NCBI RefSeq assembly: GCF_002216795.1
Contig: NZ_CP022316.1
Span: 1,798,001-1,862,000, forward strand
Length of the DNA stretch: 64,000 nucleotides
Source of the DNA: Brachybacterium avium
GTDB taxonomy: Bacteria > Actinomycetota > Actinomycetes > Actinomycetales > Dermabacteraceae
Reading direction: 5' to 3'
Part shown: positions 27,792 to 42,993 of the stretch, in pieces
Layout of the letters: each line of letters begins with the position of its first letter
How positions within the stretch are numbered: position 1 is the stretch's first letter
Translations under genes and position numbers: made by a program
The notes under the pieces: generated by a model
Told to the model about the DNA's origin: nothing
The model's input: the letters and a program-made list of their open reading frames with translations, nothing else
Databases searched by the model: none

Positions 27792-27972
27792 GGTTCTCCT
27801 CGATCGTGGGCACCGACGTGCCCCTCGCGGTGGTCTGTGGTCTGCTGCACGAACGGGAAGTCCGGGCGCACCCGCCGGGACGGGGCGGCTGCCGAGGTCC
27901 GATCCGATGCCGGAGTGGGTCCGCAGTGGATCCGGGAACCGTATCGGGACGGCGCGCAGCGCTGACTGCACG

Positions 27973-28001
27973 ATTTTAGGCACCGGGATGCACGGGGTCA
28001 A
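27973..28001 (-). promoter_or_regulatory. rpmH promoter
   Basis: On the minus strand TTGACC (28001-27996) and TAAAAT (27978-27973) are separated by exactly 17 bp, a near-consensus housekeeping promoter about 180 bases upstream of rpmH. Confidence 0.75.
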
Positions 28002-28106
28002 CGTCTCAGCGCTTCTGCGGCCCGGTTGTGGCCGGATTCTCACTCCGCATCGGCGTTTCGCTGCGATCGGCACGCTCGAGCCGGGAGAGGAGGACCTCAC
28101 GACATG

Positions 28107-28150
28107 TTGTCCACATCCTTGATCCACAATACAGAAGCTATTGTGGAAAA
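28107..28150 (+). promoter_or_regulatory. dnaA promoter with overlapping DnaA boxes
   Basis: TTGTCC (28107-28112) and TACAGA (28130-28135) have a 17-bp spacer. The -35 is part of a perfect DnaA box TTGTCCACA (28107-28115); further boxes are TGATCCACA 28120-28128 and TTTTCCACA (minus) 28142-28150. This layout implies repression by DnaA itself. Promoter assignment is by inspection. Confidence 0.55.
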
Positions 28151-28189
28151 CTGTTCCGACCGCCCGCTCGACCTCAAGGGAGTGACCTG

Positions 28190-29890
28190 ATGACCGAGGC
28201 GAACGCCGACGCGATCTGGGAGCACACGCTCCAGACCCTGCGCCGTGACGACACCGTGTCGCAGCGGGTCATCGCTCTGCTCACGCTCTCCCGCCTGATG
28301 GCCGTGGTCGCGGACACTGCGCTGGTCGCAGCCCCGTCCACTTCGGCGAAGGAGCTGTTCGAGCACAGGATCGCGAGCTCGTTGAAGGCGGCCCTGAGCG
28401 AGGCCACCGGGCGGGACATCCGCTTCGCGGTGACGGTCGACGAGTCGCTGCTGCTCGAGGGGGACAGCCCCGATCCGGTGCCGTCGCCGCCCCTGACCTC
28501 CTCCTCCACCCAGAACAGTGCACATTTTGTGGACAACTCTGTGGACAGTGCCGGGCAGGATGTCCACACCGCCCCGTTCCGGCGGGACGAGGGCTCGGTC
28601 CTGCCCACGAGCGAGGAGCTGGGACAGGCGGCCCTGCCCCGCAGCGGCGCAGCCGGCTCCCCGGGCGCCGCCTCCGGGGCGGAGCGGTTCGCGACCCACC
28701 GCGACTACCGCGGTCGCGCGGCGGACGACCCCAGCGCCTACGCCGGTCTCTCGGCACTGACGGGGTCCTCGGCGCCCTCACCCGGCCCGGCTCCCCGCCG
28801 CCGGAGCACCGCTGTGGAGGGTGCGCTGGTCGAGGATTCCCGCCTGAACAGCAAATACACCTTCGACACGTTCGTGATCGGTTCCTCGAACCGCTTCGCG
28901 CAGGCCGCCGCATCGGCGGTCTCGGAGACCCCGGCCAAGGCCTACAACCCGCTGTTCATCTACGGCGGTTCGGGCCTGGGCAAGACGCATCTGCTGCACG
29001 CGGTGGGTCACTACGCGCAGAGCCTCTACCCCGACGTGGTGGTGCGGTACGTGAACTCCGAGGAGTTCACCAACGAGTTCATCAACTCCGTGCAGTCCGG
29101 GCAGTTCGGCAAGGCACAGGAGTTCCAGCGCCGGTACCGGGACATCGACATCCTGCTCATCGACGACATCCAGTTCCTGCAGCGGGCGCCGGAGACGATG
29201 GAGGCGTTCTTCCACACCTTCAACACGCTCTACAACTCGGACAAGCAGATCGTGATCACCTCCGATCTGCCGCCGAAGGAGCTGGGCGGCTTCGAGGACC
29301 GCATGCGCTCCCGCTTCGAGATGGGGCTGATGACCGATGTGCAGCCCCCGGACCTCGAGACCCGCATCGCGATCCTGCGCAAGAAGGTCGCCCAGGAGAA
29401 CACCGGCGAAGTCCCGCATGACGTGCTGGAGTACATCGCCTCGCACATCGCCACCAACATCCGCGAGCTCGAGGGCGCGCTGATCCGGGTGCAGGCGCTG
29501 CACTCCCTGTCCCGGCAGCCGATGGACGTCACCCTGGCCGAGAGCGTGCTGAAGGATCTGCTCTCGCACGACGACGGCGCCCAGATCACCGCCTCGACGA
29601 TCATCGCCCAGACCGCGACCTACTTCGGGCTCTCCGTCGAGGAGATCGTGGGCAGCGGCCGGTCACGGCGCCTGGTCTCGGCCCGACAGATCGGCATGTA
29701 CCTCTGCCGCGAGCTCACAGATATGCCACTGATCCGGATCGGCGACGAGTTCGGTGGTCGCGACCACACCACCGTGATGCATGCCAACAAGAAGATCAGC
29801 GAGCTGATGAAGGAACGACGAGCGATCTTCAACCAGGTCACCGAGCTCACAGCCCGGATCAAGAGCTCGAGCTCCGCGACCCGTCAGTGA
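28190..29890 (+). CDS. dnaA: Chromosomal replication initiator DnaA
   Basis: 566 residues. Domain I (1-100), a long Pro/Ser/Ala linker domain II (about 100-220), AAA+ domain III with Walker [21 protein letters not shown] (from about 258) and Walker [12 protein letters not shown], and the domain IV DNA-binding signature [16 protein letters not shown] (about 520-535). DnaA-ATP melts the origin. ATG 28190 follows AAGGGAG; the longer upstream frame runs through the promoter and is rejected. Three DnaA boxes lie inside the domain II codons (28528-28568). Confidence 0.97.
   Translation: MTEANADAIWEHTLQTLRRDDTVSQRVIALLTLSRLMAVVADTALVAAPSTSAKELFEHRIASSLKAALSEATGRDIRFAVTVDESLLLEGDSPDPVPSPPLTSSSTQNSAHFVDNSVDSAGQDVHTAPFRRDEGSVLPTSEELGQAALPRSGAAGSPGAASGAERFATHRDYRGRAADDPSAYAGLSALTGSSAPSPGPAPRRRSTAVEGALVEDSRLNSKYTFDTFVIGSSNRFAQAAASAVSETPAKAYNPLFIYGGSGLGKTHLLHAVGHYAQSLYPDVVVRYVNSEEFTNEFINSVQSGQFGKAQEFQRRYRDIDILLIDDIQFLQRAPETMEAFFHTFNTLYNSDKQIVITSDLPPKELGGFEDRMRSRFEMGLMTDVQPPDLETRIAILRKKVAQENTGEVPHDVLEYIASHIATNIRELEGALIRVQALHSLSRQPMDVTLAESVLKDLLSHDDGAQITASTIIAQTATYFGLSVEEIVGSGRSRRLVSARQIGMYLCRELTDMPLIRIGDEFGGRDHTTVMHANKKISELMKERRAIFNQVTELTARIKSSSSATRQ
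28528..28568. other. DnaA boxes inside the dnaA coding sequence
   Basis: TTGTCCACA on the minus strand 28528-28536 (perfect), CTGTCCACA minus 28540-28548, and ATGTCCACA plus 28560-28568. They encode part of the variable linker of DnaA ([16 protein letters not shown]), which tolerates such sequence. Confidence 0.6.
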
Positions 29891-30521
29891 CGATCGGCAG
29901 CACCCCTGGTTCGCTGCGCGGCCCGGAGCTCCGGATTTCGGGCGCTTCTTGTCAGTCTGAAGAACAATGCTGGTCAGAGCAGAGTTCTCCCCAATTGTGG
30001 ATAACCTTGTGGACACTGTGGAACCACAGGCATCCACGCAGGAGCCGATGTGCACGGCCGAATGACAGGAATCGCGCTCCGCAGCCTCTCCGTGCACAGC
30101 CGGCCCACGCCGCGCTGTGACTCCTCCCCGATCCGTCCACGACGTCGGTGATCCGTACGACCTGCAGTGATGATGCTTGTCCACGGAATCCACAGTCGTG
30201 ATGATGAGGACTGTCAGTACTTGCTCGGCGGTGGTGTGGACGGGACGGGGTGCTCGGGAACGATCGCCGGAGATGTTATTTCGGTGATGGGTGACGACAG
30301 GATTCCTTGACGAGGAGCGGAACTGTTCGGCGCATCGGTGACTGTTCAGGGGGTTCGCGAGTGGGCCGAACGAGGTCTGCTGGCGAGGGAAGTCAAGGAT
30401 CCTGCCCGGTGTGTCGGCGGCAGCTCTCCGGAACCGATACGCTGTGCACCGTTCGACCACGCCGCTGGACGGGGTGGTCGCCCCTGTTCTGTCATTCGAC
30501 CACTGCGAAGGAGTGGCAACG
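29891..30521. other. oriC: dnaA-dnaN intergenic region, candidate oriC
   Basis: 631 bases without a gene. DnaA boxes: TTATCCACA (minus) 29996-30004 (perfect), GTGTCCACA (minus) 30008-30016, TTGTCCACG 30177-30185, GAATCCACA 30186-30194, and CCGTCCACA (minus) 30235-30243. This is the usual actinobacterial origin position. Boxes are fewer and weaker than expected for a full origin, and no long AT-rich unwinding element stands out. Confidence 0.6.
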
Positions 30522-31646
30522 GTGAAGTTCCACCTCGATCGCGGCGTCCTCGGCGACGCCGTCTCCTGGGCCACCCGAACCCTTCCTGTGCGACCGGCGA
30601 TGCCGATCCTGCAGGGTGTGCGGATCATCGCTGAAGCCGGCGGGGAGCTGCAGCTCTCGACGTTCGACTACGAGGTCAGTGCCCAGATCACGCTCGAGGC
30701 GGAGGTCGATCAGCCCGGAGAGGTGCTGGTCCAGGGGCGGATGCTCTCGGATATCGTGCGCGCTCTGCCGAACAAGGACGTCTCCATCGCGCTGGAGGGC
30801 ACCAAGCTCCAGGTCCGCTGCGGCAGTGCCCGCTTCGCCCTGGCGACCCTGCCCGTCGAGGAGTACCCACAGCTGCCGAGCATGCCGCCGGTGGCAGGAT
30901 CCGTCGCCGCCGATGTGTTCGCCGAGGCGATCTCCCAGGTCACGGTCGCCGCCTCGAAGGACGACACCCTCCCGCTGCTGACCGGGGTGAAGGTCGAGAT
31001 CAGCGGCGAGACCATGACGCTGATGTCCACCGACCGCTACCGCCTGGCGCTGCGTGAGCTCACCTGGAACCCCACCACGCCCGGCACCGAGCTCACCGCC
31101 CTGGTGCGCGGTCGCACCCTCCATGAGGTCGCCCGTTCTCTGGCCACCGGAGGCAGCGTCGAGATCGCCCTGTCCGATGATGATTCCGCGACCCTGATCG
31201 GTTTCGAGGCCGGCGGCCGCCGCACCACCTCGACCCTGGTGGACGGCGAGTACCCGCCCGTGCGACGTCTGTTCCCGGATTCCTCGGCGATCACTGCCGT
31301 GGTCTCCACCGCCGGCCTGATCGACGCCGTCAAGCGCGTCTCCCTCGTTGCCGAGCGGAACACGCCGGTGCGGCTGTCCTTCACCGAGGGGCAGGTCGCT
31401 CTCGAGGCCGGTGCGGGCGATGACGCCCAGGCCAGCGAGGTGCTCGAAGCGCACCTCGAGGGCGAGGATCTGGTCGTCGGCTTCAACTCCGGGTTCCTGC
31501 TCGACGGCCTCGGCGCCCTGGGCAGCGATTTCGCGCGCCTGACCTTCACCGACTCGATCAAGCCGTCGGTGATGACCGGTCAGGACTCGCTCGAGGGCGA
31601 TCCCGACTCCTCGTACAGGTACCTGATCATGCCGATGCGGATCTGA
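30522..31646 (+). CDS. dnaN: DNA polymerase III beta subunit (sliding clamp)
   Basis: 374 residues, normal length. The family start VKFHLDRGVLGDAVSWATRT follows GTG 30522 with the ribosome binding site GAAGGAG, and the protein ends YRYLIMPMRI, the conserved clamp C-terminus (MPMR). Three repeated clamp domains are visible by conserved segments such as LMSTDRYRLALRE. It encircles DNA and tethers polymerase III. An upstream in-frame ATG would add 37 non-family residues and is rejected. Confidence 0.97.
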   Translation: MKFHLDRGVLGDAVSWATRTLPVRPAMPILQGVRIIAEAGGELQLSTFDYEVSAQITLEAEVDQPGEVLVQGRMLSDIVRALPNKDVSIALEGTKLQVRCGSARFALATLPVEEYPQLPSMPPVAGSVAADVFAEAISQVTVAASKDDTLPLLTGVKVEISGETMTLMSTDRYRLALRELTWNPTTPGTELTALVRGRTLHEVARSLATGGSVEIALSDDDSATLIGFEAGGRRTTSTLVDGEYPPVRRLFPDSSAITAVVSTAGLIDAVKRVSLVAERNTPVRLSFTEGQVALEAGAGDDAQASEVLEAHLEGEDLVVGFNSGFLLDGLGALGSDFARLTFTDSIKPSVMTGQDSLEGDPDSSYRYLIMPMRI

Positions 31647-31647
31647 G

Positions 31648-31665
31648 GGAGGGAGAGCTCCCTCC
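31648..31665 (+). promoter_or_regulatory. Hairpin covering the recF ribosome binding site
   Basis: GGAGGG (31648-31653) and CCCTCC (31660-31665) pair, enclosing AGAGCT, and the recF GTG starts on the next base. The purine arm contains the recF Shine-Dalgarno sequence, so the structure would hold recF translation low unless opened by ribosomes finishing dnaN two bases upstream. Confidence 0.5.
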
Positions 31666-32922
31666 GTGCAGCTGACCGCCCTCGACCTCACCGACTTCCG
31701 CTCCTACCCCGGCTGAGCCTGTCGATCCAGCCCGGCATCACCGTGCTCGTCGGTCAGAACGGGCAGGGCAAGACCAACATCGTCGAAGCTCTTTGGTATC
31801 TGGCCACACTGTCCAGCCACCGGGTTCCCCACGATGCCGCGCTCGTCCATCGCGGGGAGAGCACCGCGATCATCCGGGCGAGCTTCGTGCGCGCCGACCG
31901 GCCGCTCCAGGTCGATCTCGAGATCACGCCGGGCAGGTCCAACCGGGCACGGTTGCAGGGCCAGAACGTCTCCCGACTGCGCGACCTCCTCGGCGAGGTC
32001 CGAGCAGTGCTGTTCGCCCCGAAGATCTGGGCCTGGTCAAGGCCGATCCGGAGGGACGGCGCCGCTTCCTGGATGAGCTGCTGTTCGAGATCGCCCCCGC
32101 TTCGCCTCGGTGAAGGCCGACTACGACAGGGTGCTCAAACAGCGAGGCAACCTGCTCAAGCAGATGCGCTCGATGCGGCGCGGCGGCAGCGGACGCAGCG
32201 TGGCCGGCCTGGACCCGACGGACTCCGCGGCCTCGACGCTCGAGGTCTGGGACCAGCAGCTGGCCCGGTTCGGCGCCGAGCTGCTGCGGGCCCGCCTGCA
32301 CCTGGTCAACCGGCTCAGCCCCCACCTGGGCTACTCGTATCTGCGGGTCTCGACCGACGAAGGCGCTGAACCCGGGCTGGATCTGCCCCCTGACCAGCGG
32401 GGAGAGGTGAACTCCCCGGCCTCGATCCGCTATCGCTCCTCGGTGCTGGACGAGCTCGATGCGCCCGCCGGCTCCCTGCCCGGCACTCGGGAGATCCAGG
32501 ACGTGATGCTGGAGATGCTGACGGCCGGCCATGACGAGGAGACCGATCGCGGCGTGACCCTGACCGGTCCGCACCGGGACGATCTGGAGATCCGCCTCCA
32601 CGACTTCCCCGCCAAGGGCTATGCCAGCCACGGCGAGTCCTGGTCGCTCGCGCTCGCGCTGCGCTTGGCCTCCTACGATCTGCTGCGCCTGGAGGAAGGG
32701 GATCTGGGCGACGGCGAGCCGATCCTCATCCTCGACGACGTGTTCAGCGAGCTCGACACGCGTCGCCGTGAGCGCTTGGGAAAGATCGTCACCGACGCCT
32801 CCCAGGTCCTGATCACCACTGCCAACGACACCGACATCCCGGATTCCCTGGACGGTGAGATCCACGTGATCGATGTCAGCCTCGGTGACGCGGTGCCGCG
32901 GGGCAGCGGATTCCGGTCATGA
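31666..32922 (+). CDS. recF: DNA replication/repair protein RecF (three one-base frameshifts)
   Basis: Reconstructed 419 residues. Starting at GTG 31666 (VQLTALDLTDFRSYP), the frame breaks at C runs 31707-31710, 32017-32020 and 32094-32098; adding one C at each gives a continuous RecF: Walker A VGQNGQGKTNIVEALWYLA, then DLGLVKADPEGRRRFLDELL, KADYDRVLKQRGNLLKQ, and the Walker B region ILILDDVFSELDTRRR. RecF loads RecA at gaps with RecO and RecR. Three independent breaks in one gene could mean decay, but the pattern matches breaks in essential genes, so sequencing error is preferred. Ends in ATGA overlap with dciA. Confidence 0.88.
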
Positions 32923-33701
32923 CCGCGCGGGGCGGATCGCGCAGCGAGGGCGGCGGGCCGGTGCGTCCACGGCTCGCCAATCCTTATGGTCTGGGCACCT
33001 GGTCGGGGATAGGGACACCGTTCGAGGAGGAGTCGGAGGAGCCGCAGCGTCCCCGGGAGACGGAGTCGCGCCCGGCCCGGGACCGGGGCGGACGGACCGC
33101 CGGCCGGTCCGATGATGCTGGGCATCGGGAGGCAGTGCCGGTCCCCGACGAGGTCCTGTTCGATCCTCCGCAGCTGCCCGCCGCCGCGGATCCCTTCGAG
33201 CTCGCCCGACGCACCGTGAACCGCTCCCGAGCAGCGGCCCGGGACCGCGGACTCTTCCCCATCTCCGCGAAGACTCAGGCCAGAGACGTTCGCGATCGGT
33301 CCGGCCGCGCGCTCGGCTACTCCGGATCACGCCCCGACCCGCGGGATCCGCAGGGCATCGAGAACGTGCTGCGGAAGGTGCTGGGAAACCTCGGCTGGAA
33401 TGCCGGGATGAGCGCAGGACGAGTGCTGGAGGAGTGGGACGACATCGTGGGTGAACGGCTCGCCACCCATTGCCGACCGGTCTCCTTCGAAGCAGGAGTG
33501 CTGGTGGTCAGCGCCTCCTCCTCGGCCTGGGCCGCCCAGCTGCGGATGCTCACTCCCCAGCTGATCACCACGATCGAGGAGCGGGTCGGCTCCCACGTGA
33601 TCTCCGAGCTGACCGTCACCGGCCCGGCCGCCGCCCAGCGCAGCTGGAAGAAGGGCCGCCGCACCGTGACCTGGCGCGGCCCCCGGGACACCTACGGCTG
33701 A
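32919..33701 (+). CDS. DciA-like DUF721 protein
   Basis: 260 residues. The N-terminal 140 residues are polar and poorly ordered. The C-terminal domain (about 145-235) has the DUF721 pattern: VLRKVLGNLGWNAGMSAGRV, then WDDIVGERLATHCRPVSFEAGVL and WAAQLRMLTPQL. DUF721 proteins act as DciA, the ancestral loader of the replicative helicase DnaB. It overlaps recF and lies before the riboflavin operon; in many Actinobacteria it is followed directly by gyrB. Confidence 0.88.
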   Translation: MTARGGSRSEGGGPVRPRLANPYGLGTWSGIGTPFEEESEEPQRPRETESRPARDRGGRTAGRSDDAGHREAVPVPDEVLFDPPQLPAAADPFELARRTVNRSRAAARDRGLFPISAKTQARDVRDRSGRALGYSGSRPDPRDPQGIENVLRKVLGNLGWNAGMSAGRVLEEWDDIVGERLATHCRPVSFEAGVLVVSASSSAWAAQLRMLTPQLITTIEERVGSHVISELTVTGPAAAQRSWKKGRRTVTWRGPRDTYG

Positions 33702-34038
33702 TCGACGTGCTGTGAGGTGCTGGTCACCGGAGGCCGTCACGGGGCGGGTCCTGCTACTGTGAGCTCAGACGAGCTGATGCAGCTCGCGTGCACTGGGGTC
33801 GGTGAAATTCCGAGCCGGCGGTGACAGTCCGCGACCCGATGGCCTCTGGCCCTCGGCTGACCAGGTGGGATTCCTGGACCGACGGTGAGAGTCCGGATGG
33901 GAAGCGCACGCGAACGACGTCCTCGGGCGCACCGTCGCCGCGCTTCTGCTGCGCCGCATGGTGATTCCCGGGCGATGTCGTTCCCGTACACCCTTTCTCT
34001 CCCTCCGGGTCCGCGAGCAGCGGAGTGGAGGAGAGACC
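33702..34038. other. Riboflavin operon leader region
   Basis: 337 bases without a gene. It contains a candidate -10 hexamer TACTGT (33755-33760) and the FMN riboswitch (33786-33911), then about 125 bases of expression platform up to ribD. Confidence 0.75.
33786..33911 (+). promoter_or_regulatory. FMN riboswitch (RFN element)
   Basis: The closing stem GCGTGC (33786-33791) pairs with GCACGC (33906-33911). Inside are the conserved RFN blocks in order: GGGGTCGGTGAAATTCCGA, CCGGCGGTGACAGTCCGCGA, then GTGGGATTCCTGGACCGACG and GGTGAGAGTCCGGATGGGAAG in part. It senses flavin mononucleotide and lowers riboflavin operon expression when FMN is plentiful. Confidence 0.95.
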
Positions 34039-35100
34039 ATGCTGGATGCCGCCGAGCACCGTGCCCTGCGCCGTGCCCTCGAGATCGCGGCCGATCCCGC
34101 GGTGCCGCTGGGGCCGAACCCCCGGGTCGGCTGCGTGCTGCTGAGCCCGGCCGGCGAGATCCTCGCCGAAGGCCATCACCGCGGCGCCGGCACCCCGCAT
34201 GCCGAGGCCGATGCACTCTCCCAGGCCTCGAGCTCGGCCGCCGGCCCCTCTCTGCGCGGGGCCACCGCCGTGGTCACCCTGGAACCGTGCACGCATGTGG
34301 GTCGCACCGGTCCCTGCGCCGATGCATTGATCGAGGCCGGCATCGGCCGGGTGGTCATCGCCCGTCGGGATCCGAATCCCGTGGCCGCCGGGGGCATCCA
34401 GCGCCTGCGAGAGGCCGGGATCGAGGTCGAGCTCGAACTGCCCGAGGAGCTCGCGGCCGCCGCAGCCGCGCTGAACCGGGGGTGGGAGCACGGTCTGCAG
34501 CATGCTCGACCGCTGGTCACGGCCAAGGTCGCGCTCACCCTCGATGGTCGTGCGGCCGCCGCGGACGGCACCAGCCAGTGGATCACCGGGCCGGCCGCGC
34601 GCGAGGAGGTCCACCTTCTGCGCACCACCTGCGATGCCGTGCTGGTGGGCACCGGTACCGCCCGCGTCGACACTCCCACCCTCACCGCGCGTCGGCCCGA
34701 TGGGACGCTGCATTCGCGCCAGCCGCTGCGCGCCGTGATGGGCACCGGCACCGCCCCCTCGCTGCCCGCCGTCGACGGGGCCGGCGAGGAGCTCCGCCTG
34801 CTCACCCATGACCCGTCGGCCGCGCTGGAGGAGCTGTTCTCCCGCGGCATCCGGCACCTGCTGGTCGAGGGCGGCCCGATCATCACCGCCGCCTTCCTGC
34901 GCGCCGAGCTGGTGGACGAGCTGATCGTCCACCTCGCCCCGACCCTGCTGGGCGCCGGCCGTGCCGCCGTCGAGGACCTCGGGATCACCACCCTCGTGGA
35001 CCGGCTCGACCTGGACCTGGTCGATGCCTCCCCGCTGCCCTCCCCGGGCGGACCCACGGACCTCCGCCTCACCCTCCACCCCCGTCACCGCACCGCCTGA
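34039..35100 (+). CDS. ribD: Bifunctional riboflavin deaminase/reductase RibD
   Basis: 353 residues. The deaminase domain (1-150) carries the zinc-site motifs PHAEADAL and EPCTHVGRTGPCADALIEAG. The reductase domain (from about 155) contains ALTLDGRAAAADGTSQWITG and HLLVEGGPIITAAFL. It performs the second and third steps of riboflavin synthesis. ATG 34039 follows GGAGGAGAG and directly precedes the conserved MLDAAEHRALRRAL start. First gene of ribD-ribE-ribBA-ribH behind the FMN riboswitch. Confidence 0.95.
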   Translation: MLDAAEHRALRRALEIAADPAVPLGPNPRVGCVLLSPAGEILAEGHHRGAGTPHAEADALSQASSSAAGPSLRGATAVVTLEPCTHVGRTGPCADALIEAGIGRVVIARRDPNPVAAGGIQRLREAGIEVELELPEELAAAAAALNRGWEHGLQHARPLVTAKVALTLDGRAAAADGTSQWITGPAAREEVHLLRTTCDAVLVGTGTARVDTPTLTARRPDGTLHSRQPLRAVMGTGTAPSLPAVDGAGEELRLLTHDPSAALEELFSRGIRHLLVEGGPIITAAFLRAELVDELIVHLAPTLLGAGRAAVEDLGITTLVDRLDLDLVDASPLPSPGGPTDLRLTLHPRHRTA

Positions 35101-35115
35101 CCAGGAAGGACCACC

Positions 35116-35730
35116 ATGTTCACCGGAATCATCGAGGAGCTCGGCACCGTCGAGCCGCTCACCTCGGGCACCGACCCCACCCGTCTGCGGATCCGCTCCC
35201 CGCAGGTCCTGGAGGGAATCGCGCTCGGCGACTCGATCGCCGTCAGCGGCTGCTGCCTGACAGTGACCTCTCTCGAGGGCGAGCACTGGACGGCCGACGT
35301 CATCTCCACCACCCTGGCCGCGACCTCGCTCGGCGACCTCGCCCCCGGCGACACCGTGAACCTCGAGCGCTGCGTGCGGGCCGATGGACGCCTGGACGGT
35401 CACATCGTGCAGGGCCACGTCGACGGGGTCGGCACGATCACCGGCCGCGAGGAGGAGGCCGGCACCACCCTGCTGCGCCTCGCCCTCCCGGGCGGCCTGG
35501 CCCGCTATGTCGTGGCCAAGGGTTCGCTCGCGGTGGACGGCGTGAGCCTCACCGTCGCCGCGATCGACGGCGACGAGGTGACCCTCGGCCTCATCCCCGA
35601 GACCCTCGCCCGCACCACCCTCGGCCGACTCGGGATCGGGGATCGCGTGAACCTGGAGGTGGACGTGCTGGCGAAATACGTCGAGAAGCTCACTGCGAGC
35701 CTGCTGCCCGGAACGGAGGGGACCCGATGA
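35116..35730 (+). CDS. ribE: Riboflavin synthase alpha subunit
   Basis: 204 residues with two repeated lumazine-binding halves: MFTGIIEELGTVEPL...SIAVSGCCLTVTSLEG, and again GHIVQGHVDGVGTITGREEE...LAVDGVSLTVAAIDG. It makes riboflavin from two lumazine molecules. It lies 15 bases after ribD and its stop overlaps the ribBA start (GATGAG). Confidence 0.96.
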   Translation: MFTGIIEELGTVEPLTSGTDPTRLRIRSPQVLEGIALGDSIAVSGCCLTVTSLEGEHWTADVISTTLAATSLGDLAPGDTVNLERCVRADGRLDGHIVQGHVDGVGTITGREEEAGTTLLRLALPGGLARYVVAKGSLAVDGVSLTVAAIDGDEVTLGLIPETLARTTLGRLGIGDRVNLEVDVLAKYVEKLTASLLPGTEGTR

Positions 35731-36974
35731 GCGCGCTGCGCCTGGATCCGATCGAGGATGCGATCGCGGCGATCGCCGCCGGAGCCCCCGTCGTCGTCGT
35801 CGATGACGAGGACCGTGAGAACGAGGGGGACCTGATCCTGGCCGCCTCCACCGCGACCCCGGCCCTGATCGGCTTCGCCGTTCGCTACTCCAGCGGTCTG
35901 CTGTGCGCACCGATGAGCGCCGCCCGCGCCGATGAGCTCGAGCTGCCGTTGATGGTGCGCGAGAACGCGGACCCGCTGCGCACCGCCTACACCGTCAGCG
36001 TCGATGCGGCCGAGGGCGTGACCACCGGCATCAGCGCCTCCGACCGTGCCCGCACCCTCCAGGTGCTCGCCGGGCAGGACACCGTGCCCACCGACCTGAT
36101 CCGTCCCGGGCACGTGCTCCCGCTGCGCGCGAAGGACGGCGGGGTGCTCGAGCGCCGCGGCCACACGGAGGCAGCCGTCGACCTCACCCGCCTGGCCGGG
36201 CTGCCCGCCGTGGGGATGATCGTGGAGCTGGTCCACGACGACGGCGAGATGATGCGCGGTCCCGCGCTGCGCGACTTCGCCGACCGGCATGACCTGCGGA
36301 TGATCTCCATCGAGGACCTGGCTGCGCACCGTCGGCGCACCGACCGTCCGGCCCTGGAGATCACCGCGCCGGTCCCGCTGCCCACCCCGCACGGCACCTT
36401 CGAGGCGCTCGCGGTGCGCGAGGGGACCGCGGAGCACCTGGTGCTGGTGCGCGGGGACGTCACCACCGATCGGCCGGTCCTGACCCGCGTGCATTCCGAG
36501 TGCGTGACCGGGGACGTCTTCGGCTCGCGCCGCTGCGACTGCGGCCCCCAGCTCCAGGAGTCCCTGGCGCGGATCGACGAGGCCGGTCGCGGGGTGCTGA
36601 TCCTGCTGCGCGGTCACGAAGGGCGCGGCATCGGCCTGGTGGAGAAGCTGCGGGCCTACGCCCTGCAGGACGCCGGCCGGGACACGGTCGACGCCAACCT
36701 CGAGCTCGGCCTGCCGGTGGACTCCCGCTCCTTCGCGGCCGTGCCCGGCATCCTCGCCCATCTGGGGGTGACCGCGGTCGAGCTGCTCACCCACAACCCG
36801 GAGAAGGCCCACGCCCTGGTCGGCGGGGGCGTCGAGGTGACGGGGACCATCGACCTCGACACCCACCCCACCCCGGAGAACCTCACCTACCTCACCACCA
36901 AGCGGGACCGGCTGGGGCATCACCTCCGTGATCTCCCGACCCTGCCCACCACCACCGAAGGAGAGACCGCATGA
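35727..36974 (+). CDS. ribBA: Bifunctional DHBP synthase/GTP cyclohydrolase II
   Basis: 415 residues. The N-terminal DHBP synthase domain (1-205) shows [20 protein letters not shown] and [20 protein letters not shown]. The C-terminal GTP cyclohydrolase II domain has the zinc ligands [18 protein letters not shown] and the catalytic loop [17 protein letters not shown]. Together they supply both precursors of the riboflavin pathway. Overlaps ribE and ribH starts, so the operon is tightly coupled. Confidence 0.96.
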   Translation: MSALRLDPIEDAIAAIAAGAPVVVVDDEDRENEGDLILAASTATPALIGFAVRYSSGLLCAPMSAARADELELPLMVRENADPLRTAYTVSVDAAEGVTTGISASDRARTLQVLAGQDTVPTDLIRPGHVLPLRAKDGGVLERRGHTEAAVDLTRLAGLPAVGMIVELVHDDGEMMRGPALRDFADRHDLRMISIEDLAAHRRRTDRPALEITAPVPLPTPHGTFEALAVREGTAEHLVLVRGDVTTDRPVLTRVHSECVTGDVFGSRRCDCGPQLQESLARIDEAGRGVLILLRGHEGRGIGLVEKLRAYALQDAGRDTVDANLELGLPVDSRSFAAVPGILAHLGVTAVELLTHNPEKAHALVGGGVEVTGTIDLDTHPTPENLTYLTTKRDRLGHHLRDLPTLPTTTEGETA

Positions 36975-37471
36975 GCGGCCACGGAAGCCCCACGGCACAG
37001 ATCCCCCACAGCAGCGGCACCCGGCTCGCGATCGTCGCCGCGACCTGGCACGAGCAGGTGATGGACGGGCTGCTCGCCGGGGCGCTGCGCGGCGCTGCCG
37101 AGGCCGGCATCGCCGAGCCGACGGTGGTGCGCGCCCCCGGCTCCTTCGAGCTGCCGGTGCTCGCCGACGCCCTGGCCCGCGATCACGATGCCGTGGTGGC
37201 GCTCGGCGTGGTGGTCCGTGGCGGCACCCCGCACTTCGAGTACGTGTGCGAGGCGGCGACCGACGGCTTGACCCGGGTCGCCCTCGACCACGGCGTACCG
37301 GTCGGCTTCGGTCTGCTGACCTGCGATGACGAGAAGCAGGCGCTCGATCGTGCGGGTCTGCCCGGCTCCGTCGAGGACAAGGGCTACGAGGCCGCGGCCG
37401 CGGCGCTGACCACGGCGCACGTGCTGGCGGGCCTCGCGGCCGGGCGCGAGGGAGGATCCTCCCGGGTGTGA
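36971..37471 (+). CDS. ribH: 6,7-dimethyl-8-ribityllumazine synthase
   Basis: 166 residues. [57 protein letters not shown] and [20 protein letters not shown] are the conserved segments of lumazine synthase. The enzyme forms cage-like assemblies and provides the substrate for RibE. Last gene of the riboflavin operon. Confidence 0.96.
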   Translation: MSGHGSPTAQIPHSSGTRLAIVAATWHEQVMDGLLAGALRGAAEAGIAEPTVVRAPGSFELPVLADALARDHDAVVALGVVVRGGTPHFEYVCEAATDGLTRVALDHGVPVGFGLLTCDDEKQALDRAGLPGSVEDKGYEAAAAALTTAHVLAGLAAGREGGSSRV

Positions 37472-40052
<2,581 letters not shown>

Positions 40053-40139
40053 TCATGGCCCCCGGGGCGGTGCCGGCCCGCCCGCGCACCCCCGGGGTCC
40101 CCACGAACCCTCGGCCCCAGCTGAAAGGCCTCTTGCCCC

Positions 40140-42990
<2,851 letters not shown>

Positions 42991-42993
42991 TCC

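Larger units (their letters stand above)
27792..28189. other. Divergent rpmH-dnaA intergenic region
   Basis: 398 bases without a gene, holding the rpmH promoter (minus strand), a candidate dnaA promoter (plus strand) and three DnaA boxes close to dnaA. No other structure was recognised. Confidence 0.8.

Noticed and set aside
31666-32922. recF as a true pseudogene
   Set aside because: Three breaks would suggest decay, but each is a one-base deletion at a C run, the same defect seen in rpsR, yidC and gyrA, and all motifs are intact between breaks.
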